64,000 nucleotides of DNA from Legionella sp. PC1000 (GTDB taxonomy: Bacteria > Pseudomonadota > Gammaproteobacteria > Legionellales > Legionellaceae): positions 3,070,001-3,134,000 of the forward strand of contig NZ_CP059400.1 of the NCBI RefSeq assembly GCF_014109805.1, read 5' to 3'. The notes under the pieces are model-generated. The model saw nothing but the letters and a program-made list of their open reading frames with translations, was not told the DNA's origin and ran no database searches. Shown here piece after piece: positions 24,882-33,982 of the stretch (position 1 is the first letter of the stretch; each line of letters opens with the position of its first letter). The position numbers and the translations under genes were made by a program.

Positions 24882-26945
24882 CTAATCTAAGCCATAAGTT
24901 TTTGGAAGATCAGAGAGAACCTCACCGTTTTGTGACAGCGGCAAATTCTCTCTGGAACTCTTTTCTGTTGCGTTTGTTAGAAAAGCATATTTCATTAATT
25001 CCTTCCATTTCTTTATCGCAGCCTTTCTTCGTTCTTCAATCGTATTTAATTCCCTAGTAAATTTTTCCATATCGATAGTTGATTGCATTGGATCAATGCT
25101 TATAAAATCAAGGTTCACATTTCTTGCCATGACTCCATCTAAATCATCTCTGTCGCCAACATAGGCAATGGGTTTATCTTTTACATTGTAAACTTTGCGA
25201 AACTCATGAAACATTGCCGGATTTGGTTTTTTCGGTAAATTGTTATCGGAATTAATGTATCCATCAATATCCACTCCATAAAATTCTCTAATCTTAGGAA
25301 CTTTACTCGCAAAAGCCGAACCATCGGTAATGATGCCAATTCTATATTTATTTCTTAGGGTTAAAAAATCTTCCTTGCTCATTTTGGGTGCAAATGGTTC
25401 CGCATTTTTATGCTCTTGATACGCTTTAGTTATTTCTTCGAAAGAAACTTGAACACTAGGATTATGTTGTCTTATGAAATCTAAAAGCATCTGTTGATAT
25501 TGATATTGACCCCTATCTTTCAAGGTTTGACGCGTTTCTCTAATTGTTTCAATCGGTATTTCTATGCCAGAATATATTTTAATAATATCTTGGAAAATGA
25601 TAAAAGTACTATTATTCAAGTTATGCAGGGTATCATCAAAATCAAATAATAACCAAGGGAGACCAGCCCTTTTATCGATTTCTTTTCTAATATTTTGTCC
25701 TTCTTCATCAGATAGTACAATTTGTTTTTCATACGACACTGTATACCTGCCTTTTTTTATTGCTGCCAACAACTCTCTTTCAAAATGAGCGAATTCTACT
25801 TTTGGTTTTTCAAATTCTTCCATCAAGCTATCTTTTTGATGTTCAAAAAGCGAATGATTCATGTCGTCTGATGCATCATATTTTTTAAGTAGAGTTTGAA
25901 AATCTGATTTATGTTCTGGATTATTAGAGTCACACAGGATAGAGATTAATATCATACCTTCAATATTAGTCAATGTTTCCATACTTAACCCGACAAGTCT
26001 TAGTATTTCGTTTAATCGAGGAAGATCTTTTGAAGTATTAGGTAACAAACTTATGATGAATTCTTTAACGTCCGGCTGTATATTAAAAAACTTATTATTT
26101 TTATGTGCTGTTATACAGACTATGCTCAGCAAATTTGCGTTGTTATCTCTAATTTCATCAGCTGCACACGATATAGCCGAACCCGCTTGAATGTGATCGT
26201 CAATCATAATCACTTTTTCATTTGGAATTATTTTTTCTGCAATATTTCTTGATTGGTAAAGAGTTAATGCCTGTTGTGCAATTCGATGGATACCATAAGA
26301 TTCGGCACGCGATGTGCGCTGCTTTAAAGCAAGTACTCTATCTAATTCCACTTTCCAAGGATCATTATTTTGGGCAATTTTCTTTCTTAATTCTGTAAGT
26401 AACAATGTACTAAATTCTGCAGTTAATCGATTTTTACCAGACTCCGGCTCAGAAAGATCCCTTTCCATTGTAGCTAAATGAATCACTTCATCTTGACTCG
26501 GGCAAGCTTTTTTTATTATCTGGTATAATCGATTTACCATTATCTCCAAATATGTATTCTCTTTGTTCTCTTTAGTTGGAGCTTTTAATACTTTTTCCAA
26601 ATAGGCATTTGTGTGTACTTTGAGAAGAGAAAAAAGCGCTTCATTTTGCATAATGGATACAGGAGAAATTTGCCGTGGTTTCCCGAAAAGAGTAATGCTA
26701 TTGCTCGCAAGTCCTGTGATTTTGGTGGTAGGTTGTTTGCCATTGTAGCCAAACATTTTTCCTTTTTTTATAAATAACTGTAGCCTGGAATATTGTTTCT
26801 CCTCTTCAGTCATATTGAAATGATTTTCTGGCTGAGAAAGTTCTTCTGAAGTAGCAGCAACGATAATCGGGATTTCGGCCTCTATATCATTTAACTTAGC
26901 AAATAAAATTTGTTGTCTTTGGTGAAATCCATTTTCTTTAGGCAT
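24882..26945 (-). CDS. Phosphoribosyltransferase-HAD double-domain protein of unknown role
   Basis: A 687-residue soluble protein. Residues about 95-300 resemble a phosphoribosyltransferase: KVIMIDDHIQAGSAISCAADEI (Asp249-Asp250) is a PRPP-binding loop. Residues about 425-640 are a HAD hydrolase: LLFDFDDTLHNL (Asp435, Asp437), GIITDGSAF, KKPNPAMF and VGDRDDLDGVMARN give motifs I-IV. A 120-residue helical segment separates them. The reactions are unknown; a PRTase joined to a HAD phosphatase suggests nucleotide or phosphoribosyl salvage, or modification of a host or phage molecule. The C-terminal tail is polar and disordered-looking (TEKSSRENLPLSQNGE), which also fits a secreted substrate. It stands alone, tail to tail with icmD. 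Confidence 0.65.
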   Translation of the reverse strand: MPKENGFHQRQQILFAKLNDIEAEIPIIVAATSEELSQPENHFNMTEEEKQYSRLQLFIKKGKMFGYNGKQPTTKITGLASNSITLFGKPRQISPVSIMQNEALFSLLKVHTNAYLEKVLKAPTKENKENTYLEIMVNRLYQIIKKACPSQDEVIHLATMERDLSEPESGKNRLTAEFSTLLLTELRKKIAQNNDPWKVELDRVLALKQRTSRAESYGIHRIAQQALTLYQSRNIAEKIIPNEKVIMIDDHIQAGSAISCAADEIRDNNANLLSIVCITAHKNNKFFNIQPDVKEFIISLLPNTSKDLPRLNEILRLVGLSMETLTNIEGMILISILCDSNNPEHKSDFQTLLKKYDASDDMNHSLFEHQKDSLMEEFEKPKVEFAHFERELLAAIKKGRYTVSYEKQIVLSDEEGQNIRKEIDKRAGLPWLLFDFDDTLHNLNNSTFIIFQDIIKIYSGIEIPIETIRETRQTLKDRGQYQYQQMLLDFIRQHNPSVQVSFEEITKAYQEHKNAEPFAPKMSKEDFLTLRNKYRIGIITDGSAFASKVPKIREFYGVDIDGYINSDNNLPKKPNPAMFHEFRKVYNVKDKPIAYVGDRDDLDGVMARNVNLDFISIDPMQSTIDMEKFTRELNTIEERRKAAIKKWKELMKYAFLTNATEKSSRENLPLSQNGEVLSDLPKTYGLD

Positions 26946-27414
26946 TTTTATTTTCCTGATATTCGTTATTTTTAAAAAAAGGGCAATATGAGACCCATTA
27001 AGTAAAAGACATCACTAAATGGCTGAAAAATTGACATGATTGTATGGTAAAATACTTAAAATTCAATGAGATAAATATATAAATGGTATATAAGAAAATC
27101 AAGATCAATGGCGCAGACTTGATTGATCTCGATGGAAAAGTTGCTAATCAATCGAGCCTGACCCCGTTGATTCTTGATTTATTAAAAACTCACTATCATC
27201 ATCTTGTTGGAGCAAAACATGAAATCCAGATTTTATTGTAGTCGCTGATCCATGGGCAAATATACAATGAGTAGGATAAGAAAAAGACATTAGCTATTAG
27301 GATGGTTAATTCAATTTTTTTTACATACTATCTAGAGAATTATTGAAAAGTATCAAATTTCTTGATAGAATGCAGGGTTTTTTTAAGATGTGCATTAAAA
27401 AATAAGGATATAAC
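26946..27414. other. Intergenic gap with one small open frame
   Basis: A 469-base AT-rich gap between divergent genes. Apart from the 52-codon frame at 27083-27241 nothing was recognised. The promoters of the PRTase-HAD gene and of the outer-membrane protein gene must lie here. Confidence 0.4.
27083..27241 (+). CDS. Possible small protein
   Basis: A 52-codon frame, MVYKKIKINGADLIDLDGKV ... ending HEIQILL. It reads like a compact folded peptide (short strands, a helix LTPLILDLLKTHYHHLVGAK) and lacks rare-codon runs, but there is no good Shine-Dalgarno before the ATG. No family recognised. Confidence 0.3.
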   Translation: MVYKKIKINGADLIDLDGKVANQSSLTPLILDLLKTHYHHLVGAKHEIQILL

Positions 27415-28194
27415 ATGCGCCTCCAATTATTAAGCCTAAGCTTCTTGAGCTCCTTCTTTTACTCTTCAATATTATTAGCAGGTGAATCAGGCATTCAAAA
27501 AATTTACCAAACTAATTTATATCCTGTAATTTCAATTTTAGGTGGATATGCCAATATGCATGTCCGAAATACAGAAACCTATTCCGGTGATGATGACAAT
27601 ATCTTTCGATATAGAAACTCGGGTCATGATAATGACACGGGTGTTGGGGGTATTTTTTTGGGGCTCGAGTATGTTTTTACTCCTTCCTTTTTGATGCAAT
27701 TAGGCGTGGATTATGCCTACTTCGGTAGTACTAGAATTCAAGGAATACATAGCGTAGGTATAGAACCAAGCACATCAACCCAATACCAATATAAATACAA
27801 ATTTCAACCGCAGCAGTTATTAGCAGCTACAAAATTATTAACAACGGTACAAAATTCCTTTCACCCCTATTTGTTCGCAGGTCTAGGGGTTTCTTTTAAT
27901 CGAGCATACAACTATGATGCGTCGACACGGGAAACCTGCGATATAAATCTTACTCCAATTTTTAAAAATAACTCCGATCAACGCTTAAGTTTCACCTTAG
28001 GGACAGGGGTTGATGCCGATCTTAATCAGCATATTCGATTTGGTCTTGGGTATCGCTTCAGTGATTTTGGAACAATATCACTAGGTGAGGGAAATGTGAA
28101 TTTTGATGGCTATACTGCATCTGTACCATTTAGCTTAAGAGCTCATGATACATATGCACATCAATTCATTGCTCAACTCTCTTACTTAATATAA
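27415..28194 (+). CDS. Outer-membrane beta-barrel protein
   Basis: A 259-residue exported protein with a signal peptide (MRLQLLSLSFLSSFFYSSILLAG). The mature part has the alternating pattern of an eight-stranded barrel: YPVISILGGYANMHV, GIFLGLEYVFTPSFLMQLGVDYAYFG, HPYLFAGLGVSFNRAYNYD, IRFGLGYRFSDFGTI, and a final strand YAHQFIAQLSYLI. It resembles the OprF/OmpA-like or opacity-type barrel families that Legionella carries in many copies; no peptidoglycan-binding domain is present. AAGGATATAAC precedes the ATG. The gene for a secreted repeat protein follows 21 bases later, so the two are probably co-transcribed. Confidence 0.8.
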   Translation: MRLQLLSLSFLSSFFYSSILLAGESGIQKIYQTNLYPVISILGGYANMHVRNTETYSGDDDNIFRYRNSGHDNDTGVGGIFLGLEYVFTPSFLMQLGVDYAYFGSTRIQGIHSVGIEPSTSTQYQYKYKFQPQQLLAATKLLTTVQNSFHPYLFAGLGVSFNRAYNYDASTRETCDINLTPIFKNNSDQRLSFTLGTGVDADLNQHIRFGLGYRFSDFGTISLGEGNVNFDGYTASVPFSLRAHDTYAHQFIAQLSYLI

Positions 28195-28215
28195 AAGTCG
28201 TCAAAGGACATTATT

Positions 28216-30105
28216 ATGGATAATAACTTTAATTTACCCTTAGCCAAGGTCATTTGTGCTGCCATATCTTTATTCACTAGCAGTTATACTTTTGCTGCCG
28301 GTAATTTCACTATTAGTCCAACTCCCGGAACTGTGATTCCAACTACTGTGCCTGCAGGATCTATGGTTTCTGCTTATTATACCATTACAAATAATACCAG
28401 TTCAGCCCGAGTAGGCTATGTATTAAGAGGACTTCCCAATACAGTTCTGCAAAACTTAGGAAGTAACTTTTGCTCTAATCCAGTTAATTTAGCTGCGCAT
28501 GCAAGTTGTGTTTTAAGATTAGATATCTTTGGTCAAGCTCAAAGTGGATTTGCCCTCTGCAAAGGTAGTAGCTGTACGACTGCGTGTGTTCCTTTAAATG
28601 TAGTTGTAGTTCCTCCTCCTCCTCCGCCTCCTCCTCCTCCTCCTCCGCCACCACCTCCTCCTGTATTGCCTTTAATTGCAGCTGGTGATTATCGCTTTAC
28701 CGATGTGGAATCTGCTTTTCCGCTTTTAGCCGCGAGTATTGATGGGTTAAATTGGTTTTACCGTATTACAAGCCAATTCCCTATGCCTCCAATAGATTCG
28801 ATAAATCAATTTACCCGATTGACAAGTGCAAGCTGTAACCTCAATGTATGTATTGCGGGAGGCCTCTATTTTTCTGATGTCACAAATTTTCCTTTATTGG
28901 CTCTAAGTACTGATAAGGGTGTTACTTGGTCCTATAAAATAACAAGTTCTTCTCCTGCCTTACCCGCAGGGACTCTCTCAGGAAGTTTTGCAGATGTAAG
29001 CTGTAATAGTAGCGTGTGTATTGCTGGTGGCAGATACTCCAGTACTGCAGAGTATCCTCTTCTGGCAACAAGTCTTGATAATGGGGCAACATGGCAATAT
29101 ACGCTTTCGGAGAATACTCCTAGTGCACCGAGTGACTTTAGTAATGGTCAGTTTAGTAGTGTTAGTTGCAGCGGGGGGACAACCAATAATGTTTGCGTAG
29201 CAGCTGGAAGTTATACTAACGCTGGATTTACAAGATTTCCTTTAATAGCAACAAGTATAAACCGTGGGCAGTCTTGGACTTATACAGTTTCGAGCAGCAC
29301 CCCAACTTTACCTGAAAACACGGATGAAGCATTTTTTAATAGTGTTAGCTGTTATGGAACAACGTGCATTGCGGCAGGGCAACACTTTAATGGTGTAGAA
29401 GGTGTTGGATACCCATTACTTGCTTCAAGTACAAATGGAGGTTTAACCTGGACTTATAGAATTTTTAATGGTACACCCACCTTACCAAGTGATTTTACTA
29501 GTAGCGGTATATTTACAGACACCAGCTGCAGTGCAACTACTTGTGTGGCGTCGGGGCGATATATCAATACAGGAGGCAATTTAATACCTTTATTGGCTAC
29601 CAGTACAAACAATGGTGTGACTTGGTCCTTTCGAATTTCCAGTAGTTCGCCAGCTTTACCTGCTGATTTCGCATCAGGATCACTTTCATCGGTAACCTGC
29701 TTGTCTAATAATTGTATTGCAGCAGGTAATTATACCGATATTGGCGCTGCTTTTTTACCTGAGCACTTTTATCCTTTATTAGCAGCAAGTAGCGATAATG
29801 GGCTTACCTGGACCTACAGAATTACTAGCAGTACACCAGGCTTACCCGCAGGATATATTGATGCTGCTTTTTTAAATAGTGTAAGTTGTAATGAACAAAG
29901 TTGTATTGCTGCTGGTACTTATGGGAGTCTTGACGAACCAATATATCCTTTGGTAGCTGTAAGTAAAAATAGGGGAACTAACTGGACTTATGTCATTAAT
30001 AGAGACTCCCCTACACTTCCTGGTGATTTTATCTCAGGTGGATTCGAAGCATCTGCAGCAGCAAAAATATCACCCATTATCCGTTCTTTATTAAGAAGTA
30101 GGTGA
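28216..30105 (+). CDS. Secreted protein with poly-proline linker and eight Cys-pair repeats
   Basis: A 629-residue exported protein. After a signal peptide (cleavage after YTFAA) comes an Ig-like head (residues about 29-135, with CSNPVNLAAHASC) and a run of 17 prolines. The rest is eight repeats of about 55 residues. Each has a Cys-x(4-8)-Cys pair (SCNSSVCIAGGRY, SCYGTTCIAAGQH), the phrase PLLATS.DNG.TW and an end SS.P.LP; the first lacks the Cys pair. The D/N-x-G-x-T-W phrase resembles BNR/sialidase-type propeller blades, so an eight-bladed propeller is plausible. The role is unknown; adhesion or host-surface binding is a guess. Confidence 0.75.
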   Translation: MDNNFNLPLAKVICAAISLFTSSYTFAAGNFTISPTPGTVIPTTVPAGSMVSAYYTITNNTSSARVGYVLRGLPNTVLQNLGSNFCSNPVNLAAHASCVLRLDIFGQAQSGFALCKGSSCTTACVPLNVVVVPPPPPPPPPPPPPPPPPVLPLIAAGDYRFTDVESAFPLLAASIDGLNWFYRITSQFPMPPIDSINQFTRLTSASCNLNVCIAGGLYFSDVTNFPLLALSTDKGVTWSYKITSSSPALPAGTLSGSFADVSCNSSVCIAGGRYSSTAEYPLLATSLDNGATWQYTLSENTPSAPSDFSNGQFSSVSCSGGTTNNVCVAAGSYTNAGFTRFPLIATSINRGQSWTYTVSSSTPTLPENTDEAFFNSVSCYGTTCIAAGQHFNGVEGVGYPLLASSTNGGLTWTYRIFNGTPTLPSDFTSSGIFTDTSCSATTCVASGRYINTGGNLIPLLATSTNNGVTWSFRISSSSPALPADFASGSLSSVTCLSNNCIAAGNYTDIGAAFLPEHFYPLLAASSDNGLTWTYRITSSTPGLPAGYIDAAFLNSVSCNEQSCIAAGTYGSLDEPIYPLVAVSKNRGTNWTYVINRDSPTLPGDFISGGFEASAAAKISPIIRSLLRSR

Positions 30106-30127
30106 GCTCTAGATTAAAAAATCTCTG

Positions 30128-30169
30128 ACCACTCTTTTAACTCAAGCAATCCTAAGTTAAAAGAGTGGT
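30128..30169 (+). terminator. Intrinsic terminator of the repeat-protein gene
   Basis: ACCACTCTTTTAACT (30128-30142) pairs perfectly with AGTTAAAAGAGTGGT (30155-30169) and is followed by TTTAATT. It lies 23 bases past the stop of the secreted repeat protein and ends that transcript. Confidence 0.8.
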
Positions 30170-30463
30170 TTTAATTGATCAAAAACATTGAGTTTGAAAA
30201 AGTTTTCCACAGATTGGATAGCCAATTAGATATCTTTATTGTCAGTTTCAGAAGTGATCTGCACGGATGTCAAAGCCAACTTCACTATATCAGGTTTCGG
30301 TTAGAACCCGAAAAATTGCTCCATCTAAAAATCAATCAATTGTCTATTTTGATCACTAGCTTTTAAGTTTCAGTTTTGCGACTTAATTGAACATAATTCA
30401 ACATAAATCTATTTTCTGGTAACATCACATTTTTTAATCAAATATTATTATATTGGAGCATGC
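30170..30463. other. Intergenic gap
   Basis: About 290 AT-rich bases between the terminator and the next gene. Nothing is recognised beyond TTGGAG, five bases before the ATG at 30464. An open frame here has no start signal or coding character. Confidence 0.4.
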
Positions 30464-31645
30464 ATGCCATTATTTACCCCACAAGATCTTGTGCCTTTAG
30501 CTAAAAGTAATTTAGGTTTAAGACTCACAGGAAATACAAATGAAGCTAAATCAGGTGGATTTGGCGATGCAATACCGTTATCTCATCTTGGTGGGGCTAA
30601 AGATATTATAGAATTTATAACGTTGTCTTTTCTTCCTGAACCGCCAAAAGATCAAATGGAGGCTATCTATAATCGATACAAGGAAACTGATATCCACTCA
30701 AATGATTGCATGCCTCGATTGATACTGCATTATGCTGCAAAGAATAATATTGGCGATGCTAAGGAACGGTTATCTTACCAAAAAGATGATGTAATGACAG
30801 CGTTTTATTTTAAATTGGAACTTATGTCGATTGAATCTGAGGCTAAAAAGCTAGTTTCTTTTTATACCTCTACATCAACGGCAGCCTCTTTAGAATTTAT
30901 TACAAGCCAATGTCCTTATTTAGCCGAAGAATTAGCCCATAATTTTAATGAAAAATTTCTGTTACGCTTGAAGGTAAATTGGAATGCATATGCAACTAGT
31001 GATGACATGGATTATCTATTTTTATCAGACAATGTTCAAAGTCGAAACTACGACGAAGGTTATGATTTTAATAATTATCCATTGGGAAAAGTAGGCCGCC
31101 ATCATTTTGATGCTGCAAATGTTGTAGAGCAGGTAATGTTTTTAGGCGGTGAAAATCGTACTCCTGATTCTGAAAAGAGTTTAGAACAACGTATTTTTAA
31201 TTCTACGAAAAGTATCATGAAACATGATTTATATAAATCATTGCATCAGCTTCGTCAAAATATAGAAACAAAATTATCACGACATCAAGATTATCCTATT
31301 AATTTTAAAAAGGCTTGCAATGAAATGGTCGCGTTAGTTGCTAAATTGCAAGAAAATGAACAGCTTTCATCTGAGGAATCAATAGATTTGATGAAAAGAA
31401 CGGAAAGCTTAATTGATAATCCTGCAGAATATAAGACATTTCTTACTGCAGCGAAAAATTATCGTATGGTTTCTGGCGGAGAATTATCAGCATATATGAT
31501 GCTGATTGCTGGTTGGGCTGCTAAGATTATGACAATAAATCATATGGGTGATGCTTGGATTAACCTTGCAACAGAAAAGCTCGAGTTAATTTCATCATCT
31601 CAAGAGCTTGCTAATGTAAGCCAGGCCTATTCAACAAGTCTATAA
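30464..31645 (+). CDS. Orphan soluble protein, possible Dot/Icm substrate
   Basis: A 393-residue mostly helical protein with no recognised family. The first 60 residues include KSGGFGDAIPLSHLGGAKDIIEFITLSFLP; the middle has acidic, tyrosine-rich stretches (DDMDYLFLSDNVQSRNYDEGYDF); a coiled-coil-prone segment follows (KSLHQLRQNIETKLSRHQ). There is no signal peptide or membrane segment. TTGGAG gives a good start. It stands alone between a terminator and a transposon remnant, and its C terminus (LELISSSQELANVSQAYSTSL) is rich in small polar residues, as in many Dot/Icm substrates. Secretion is inference. Confidence 0.6.
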   Translation: MPLFTPQDLVPLAKSNLGLRLTGNTNEAKSGGFGDAIPLSHLGGAKDIIEFITLSFLPEPPKDQMEAIYNRYKETDIHSNDCMPRLILHYAAKNNIGDAKERLSYQKDDVMTAFYFKLELMSIESEAKKLVSFYTSTSTAASLEFITSQCPYLAEELAHNFNEKFLLRLKVNWNAYATSDDMDYLFLSDNVQSRNYDEGYDFNNYPLGKVGRHHFDAANVVEQVMFLGGENRTPDSEKSLEQRIFNSTKSIMKHDLYKSLHQLRQNIETKLSRHQDYPINFKKACNEMVALVAKLQENEQLSSEESIDLMKRTESLIDNPAEYKTFLTAAKNYRMVSGGELSAYMMLIAGWAAKIMTINHMGDAWINLATEKLELISSSQELANVSQAYSTSL

Positions 31646-31658
31646 AACTCCATCGCCA

Positions 31659-31688
31659 TTAGAGCGGTTCAATCCGAATGCGCTCTAA
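31659..31688 (+). terminator. Weak hairpin after orphan gene
   Basis: TTAGAGCG at 31659-31666 pairs with CGCTCTAA at 31681-31688. It lies 13 bases past the stop but has no T run, so termination is only possible. Confidence 0.35.
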
Positions 31689-31830
31689 GAGTCTCGCTAC
31701 TATAGACCAGACTAATATTCATCTTTTTATTTTAAAAATGAGACATTGAGTAACATTGTCTTGCCATTACGCTATTCTCAACTTACCTATTAATCAATAA
31801 TTCAATAATCACATATTGCCAAGCAATTTT

Positions 31831-31935
31831 TTACCATCTTCTCGTAATTGGGGTGTGACAATCATTGGAACGAAAAGTTACTCTAGTACGAGCTTCAGGA
31901 ATTAAATGAGATAAATCAAAATGATTATTGCTCAT
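31831..31935 (-). pseudogene. tniB: Truncated tniB-like ATPase gene, first 34 codons
   Basis: The frame begins MSNNHFDLSHLIPEARTRVT, which fits the start of TniB-type transposition ATPases, and the ATG overlaps the stop of the shifted tniA frame in TAATG. After FRSND the similarity ends and a stop follows nine codons later. The Walker motifs are absent. The break near 31860 marks where the transposon was cut off. Confidence 0.6.
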
Positions 31936-32057
31936 TATGACCAATCCTCAATTTGATCAAATGGGCGAGCCATCTCCGTTGTTGTACTAACTGGTGGGTC
32001 TATTTTGAGATCATTAATGGGTTGTGATTTTTCTAACTGATTAAGCCGTTGCTGATT
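31935..32057 (-). pseudogene. tniA: C-terminal end of TniA in a shifted frame
   Basis: In the frame next to the tniA frame the sequence reads NQQRLNQLEKSQPINDLKID and ends in ARPFDQIEDWS. TniA and Mu-type transposases commonly end in a PF(D/E)xIE(E/D)W tail, so this is the true C terminus, separated by a one-base frameshift near 32060. With it the protein would be close to 560 residues, the usual TniA length. Confidence 0.65.
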
Positions 32058-33600
32058 TACGCCTGGCTTTGCGTGTTGAGGACTGTGCAGATTTAACAAT
32101 TTCACGCATTTGAGAGACCATGCGAAACAACATTGTCTCATCTACTTGTGATTGACCTCTTGCACGCAGTTGCGCCATTGCTTGCTTATGCTCCCAAAGT
32201 GTTATCGATGGGCGAGATAATATTCGATAAGGAATCTCAATGTATTGATTACTATTTGGGTCTAATACCCAAATACGACTTAAATCAAGTGGATTTCGTC
32301 GAATAATAAATTTCTCCAGATTATTTCTATTAGCAATCCAGGACTTGAGTATGTCAGAATAATAGGTAATATGATCGATCAAGAAGCCACTTCGCCCGAT
32401 TCTACGACGAATAACCGGTAAAAAATCAATCAAAAAAGCTCGCGGATTAGAAACTGTATGGACCTTTCCACAACCTATCATACCTTCAGCCCAAACTGCA
32501 GAGGGAATTTGATTCAAAGTATGATGAACTGTTGCATGATAATGACCAATAGCCAAGGCAACCCAACGTTCTAATTCTTGAAGTGTCAATACAGCTTTTG
32601 CCTCTGAATTATAATCACTCTTTTGCAATAGATTGGAAAATGTTGTCCCAGGCAACTCATGCACTCGCTGCATAACTGTACCAATCAATCGTTCAATGAT
32701 CCCGCCGTAGTGAGTCTTTCCTGGCGGTCTATAATTCAATACAATGCCATGTTGTTCACATCCACGACGTAATGCCTCGCTTTTGAATTCTGCCCCATTA
32801 TCAAGATAAAGTAATAATGGTTTACCACTCATTGACCAGTCAATATCTACTCCAAGCCGCTCTAACCATGGACGTTTGTCACATACAGCATGCGCTAGAC
32901 ATAGACCTACTGATACCGCTGATGGTGCTTCGAGTGTCACCAACATTCCAATGACACAGCGACTAAAAACATCGATGACTATGGTAATATAGGGCCTGCC
33001 AATGGGTTGGCGATTTATATCATCAACGATCATTAAGTCAATAACTGTGTGATCAATTTGTACTTGTTCAAGTGGAGAAAGAATTTTTGGTGGTACCCCA
33101 CCAGCTGATTCTAGTGTTTTGGCTGCATCTACTCCATTTCGCTTACGGGTGACTACATAGGGATCTAACCATTGAATCCTGAGTCTAACTGTATTTCTTG
33201 CCGGTACCGATAAATTAAGCTTACGACATTGCCTTACGATTTCGTTCCAGACAACTGTTTCTGAGTATTTTTGTTTGTTTAAATAGTGGGAACGTAATAC
33301 TTCTCGAATAATCTGTTCTATAGTTTCAGGAAGACGGCTTTTACCTTTTCCACCATAAGATTTATTTAAAAGCATATCCGAAACAAGTCCATTACCTTGG
33401 CGATAGCGTTTTATTAATGTATATACTTGTCTTCCTGAAATACCGAGTGTATCTGCGGCTTCATCAGCTAATGCCCAAGTCACTGTCTCTAATTTTGCTA
33501 ATGGGGCAATAATTTCTGTGCGCAAACAAGCCGATTCCCATTGATCATCTGAAGCAGTAAGCAATCCTCGCTCAACTAAAACTTCATTCTCTGAACCCAT
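32041..33600 (-). CDS. tniA: TniA-like DDE transposase (Tn5053/Tn552 family), frameshifted near the end
   Basis: A 519-residue transposase. The N-terminal part has helix-turn-helix character (ADTLGISGRQVYTLIKRYRQG). The retroviral-integrase-type catalytic core has Asp183 (QIDHTVID), Asp267 (YLDNGAEFKS) and Glu303 (GGIIERLIGTVM), with exactly 35 residues between the last two. A Mu-type C-terminal barrel follows. The frame stops at 32041; the expected acidic tail continues in the next frame. Catalytic residues are intact, but loss of the C-terminal tail, which contacts the partner ATPase in Mu-type systems, probably disables it. tniQ and a resolvase are absent. Confidence 0.85.
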   Translation of the reverse strand: MGSENEVLVERGLLTASDDQWESACLRTEIIAPLAKLETVTWALADEAADTLGISGRQVYTLIKRYRQGNGLVSDMLLNKSYGGKGKSRLPETIEQIIREVLRSHYLNKQKYSETVVWNEIVRQCRKLNLSVPARNTVRLRIQWLDPYVVTRKRNGVDAAKTLESAGGVPPKILSPLEQVQIDHTVIDLMIVDDINRQPIGRPYITIVIDVFSRCVIGMLVTLEAPSAVSVGLCLAHAVCDKRPWLERLGVDIDWSMSGKPLLLYLDNGAEFKSEALRRGCEQHGIVLNYRPPGKTHYGGIIERLIGTVMQRVHELPGTTFSNLLQKSDYNSEAKAVLTLQELERWVALAIGHYHATVHHTLNQIPSAVWAEGMIGCGKVHTVSNPRAFLIDFLPVIRRRIGRSGFLIDHITYYSDILKSWIANRNNLEKFIIRRNPLDLSRIWVLDPNSNQYIEIPYRILSRPSITLWEHKQAMAQLRARGQSQVDETMLFRMVSQMREIVKSAQSSTRKARRKSATA

Positions 33601-33982
33601 TATTTCTTGATCTATTCGTGAAGTTAGCTTCTGATTATAAATACAAGTAGTGAAGTTGGCTACTGAAATTAAATTGGTCAGAAGTCGATTGCACGAGTAT
33701 GATTACATATGATTTTATAGTGAAGATCACTTATGAAAATGACATTTATTTACAAAAAAATTTGTAGGAGCAGCTCTCATTTGCCTACAATAATATGTGC
33801 GCTTTTGAATCCAATGAAGCAGATTCAAAAAGACTTCAGTTCAATCGCAACATCGTTAATTTAGCAAATGCAACATTATCGATGTGAACAATCATTTAGG
33901 TGGCCTTTTCAAGAATTACTGAAAAATTGCCACCAGTTGAACTACACTTTAATTGATTTTCATAAACTAAAGGGAGATAGTT
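33601..33982. other. Intergenic gap after transposon remnant
   Basis: About 380 bases upstream of tniA on its own strand and of the small exported gene on the other. It should hold one end of the transposon, but no repeated TniA-binding sites or TGT...ACA end pair could be matched with the tniB side. TTGTAGG/CCTACAA (33762 to about 33790) is a weak hairpin. Confidence 0.35.

Noticed and set aside
28612-28665. CCT-rich stretch as a CRISPR or other array
   Set aside because: It encodes the 17-proline spacer in frame and has no spacer-repeat structure.
31740-33980. Transposon ends around the tniA remnant
   Set aside because: TGTGACAATCA near 31852 looked like an end, but no inverted partner or repeated binding sites could be found beyond 33600.
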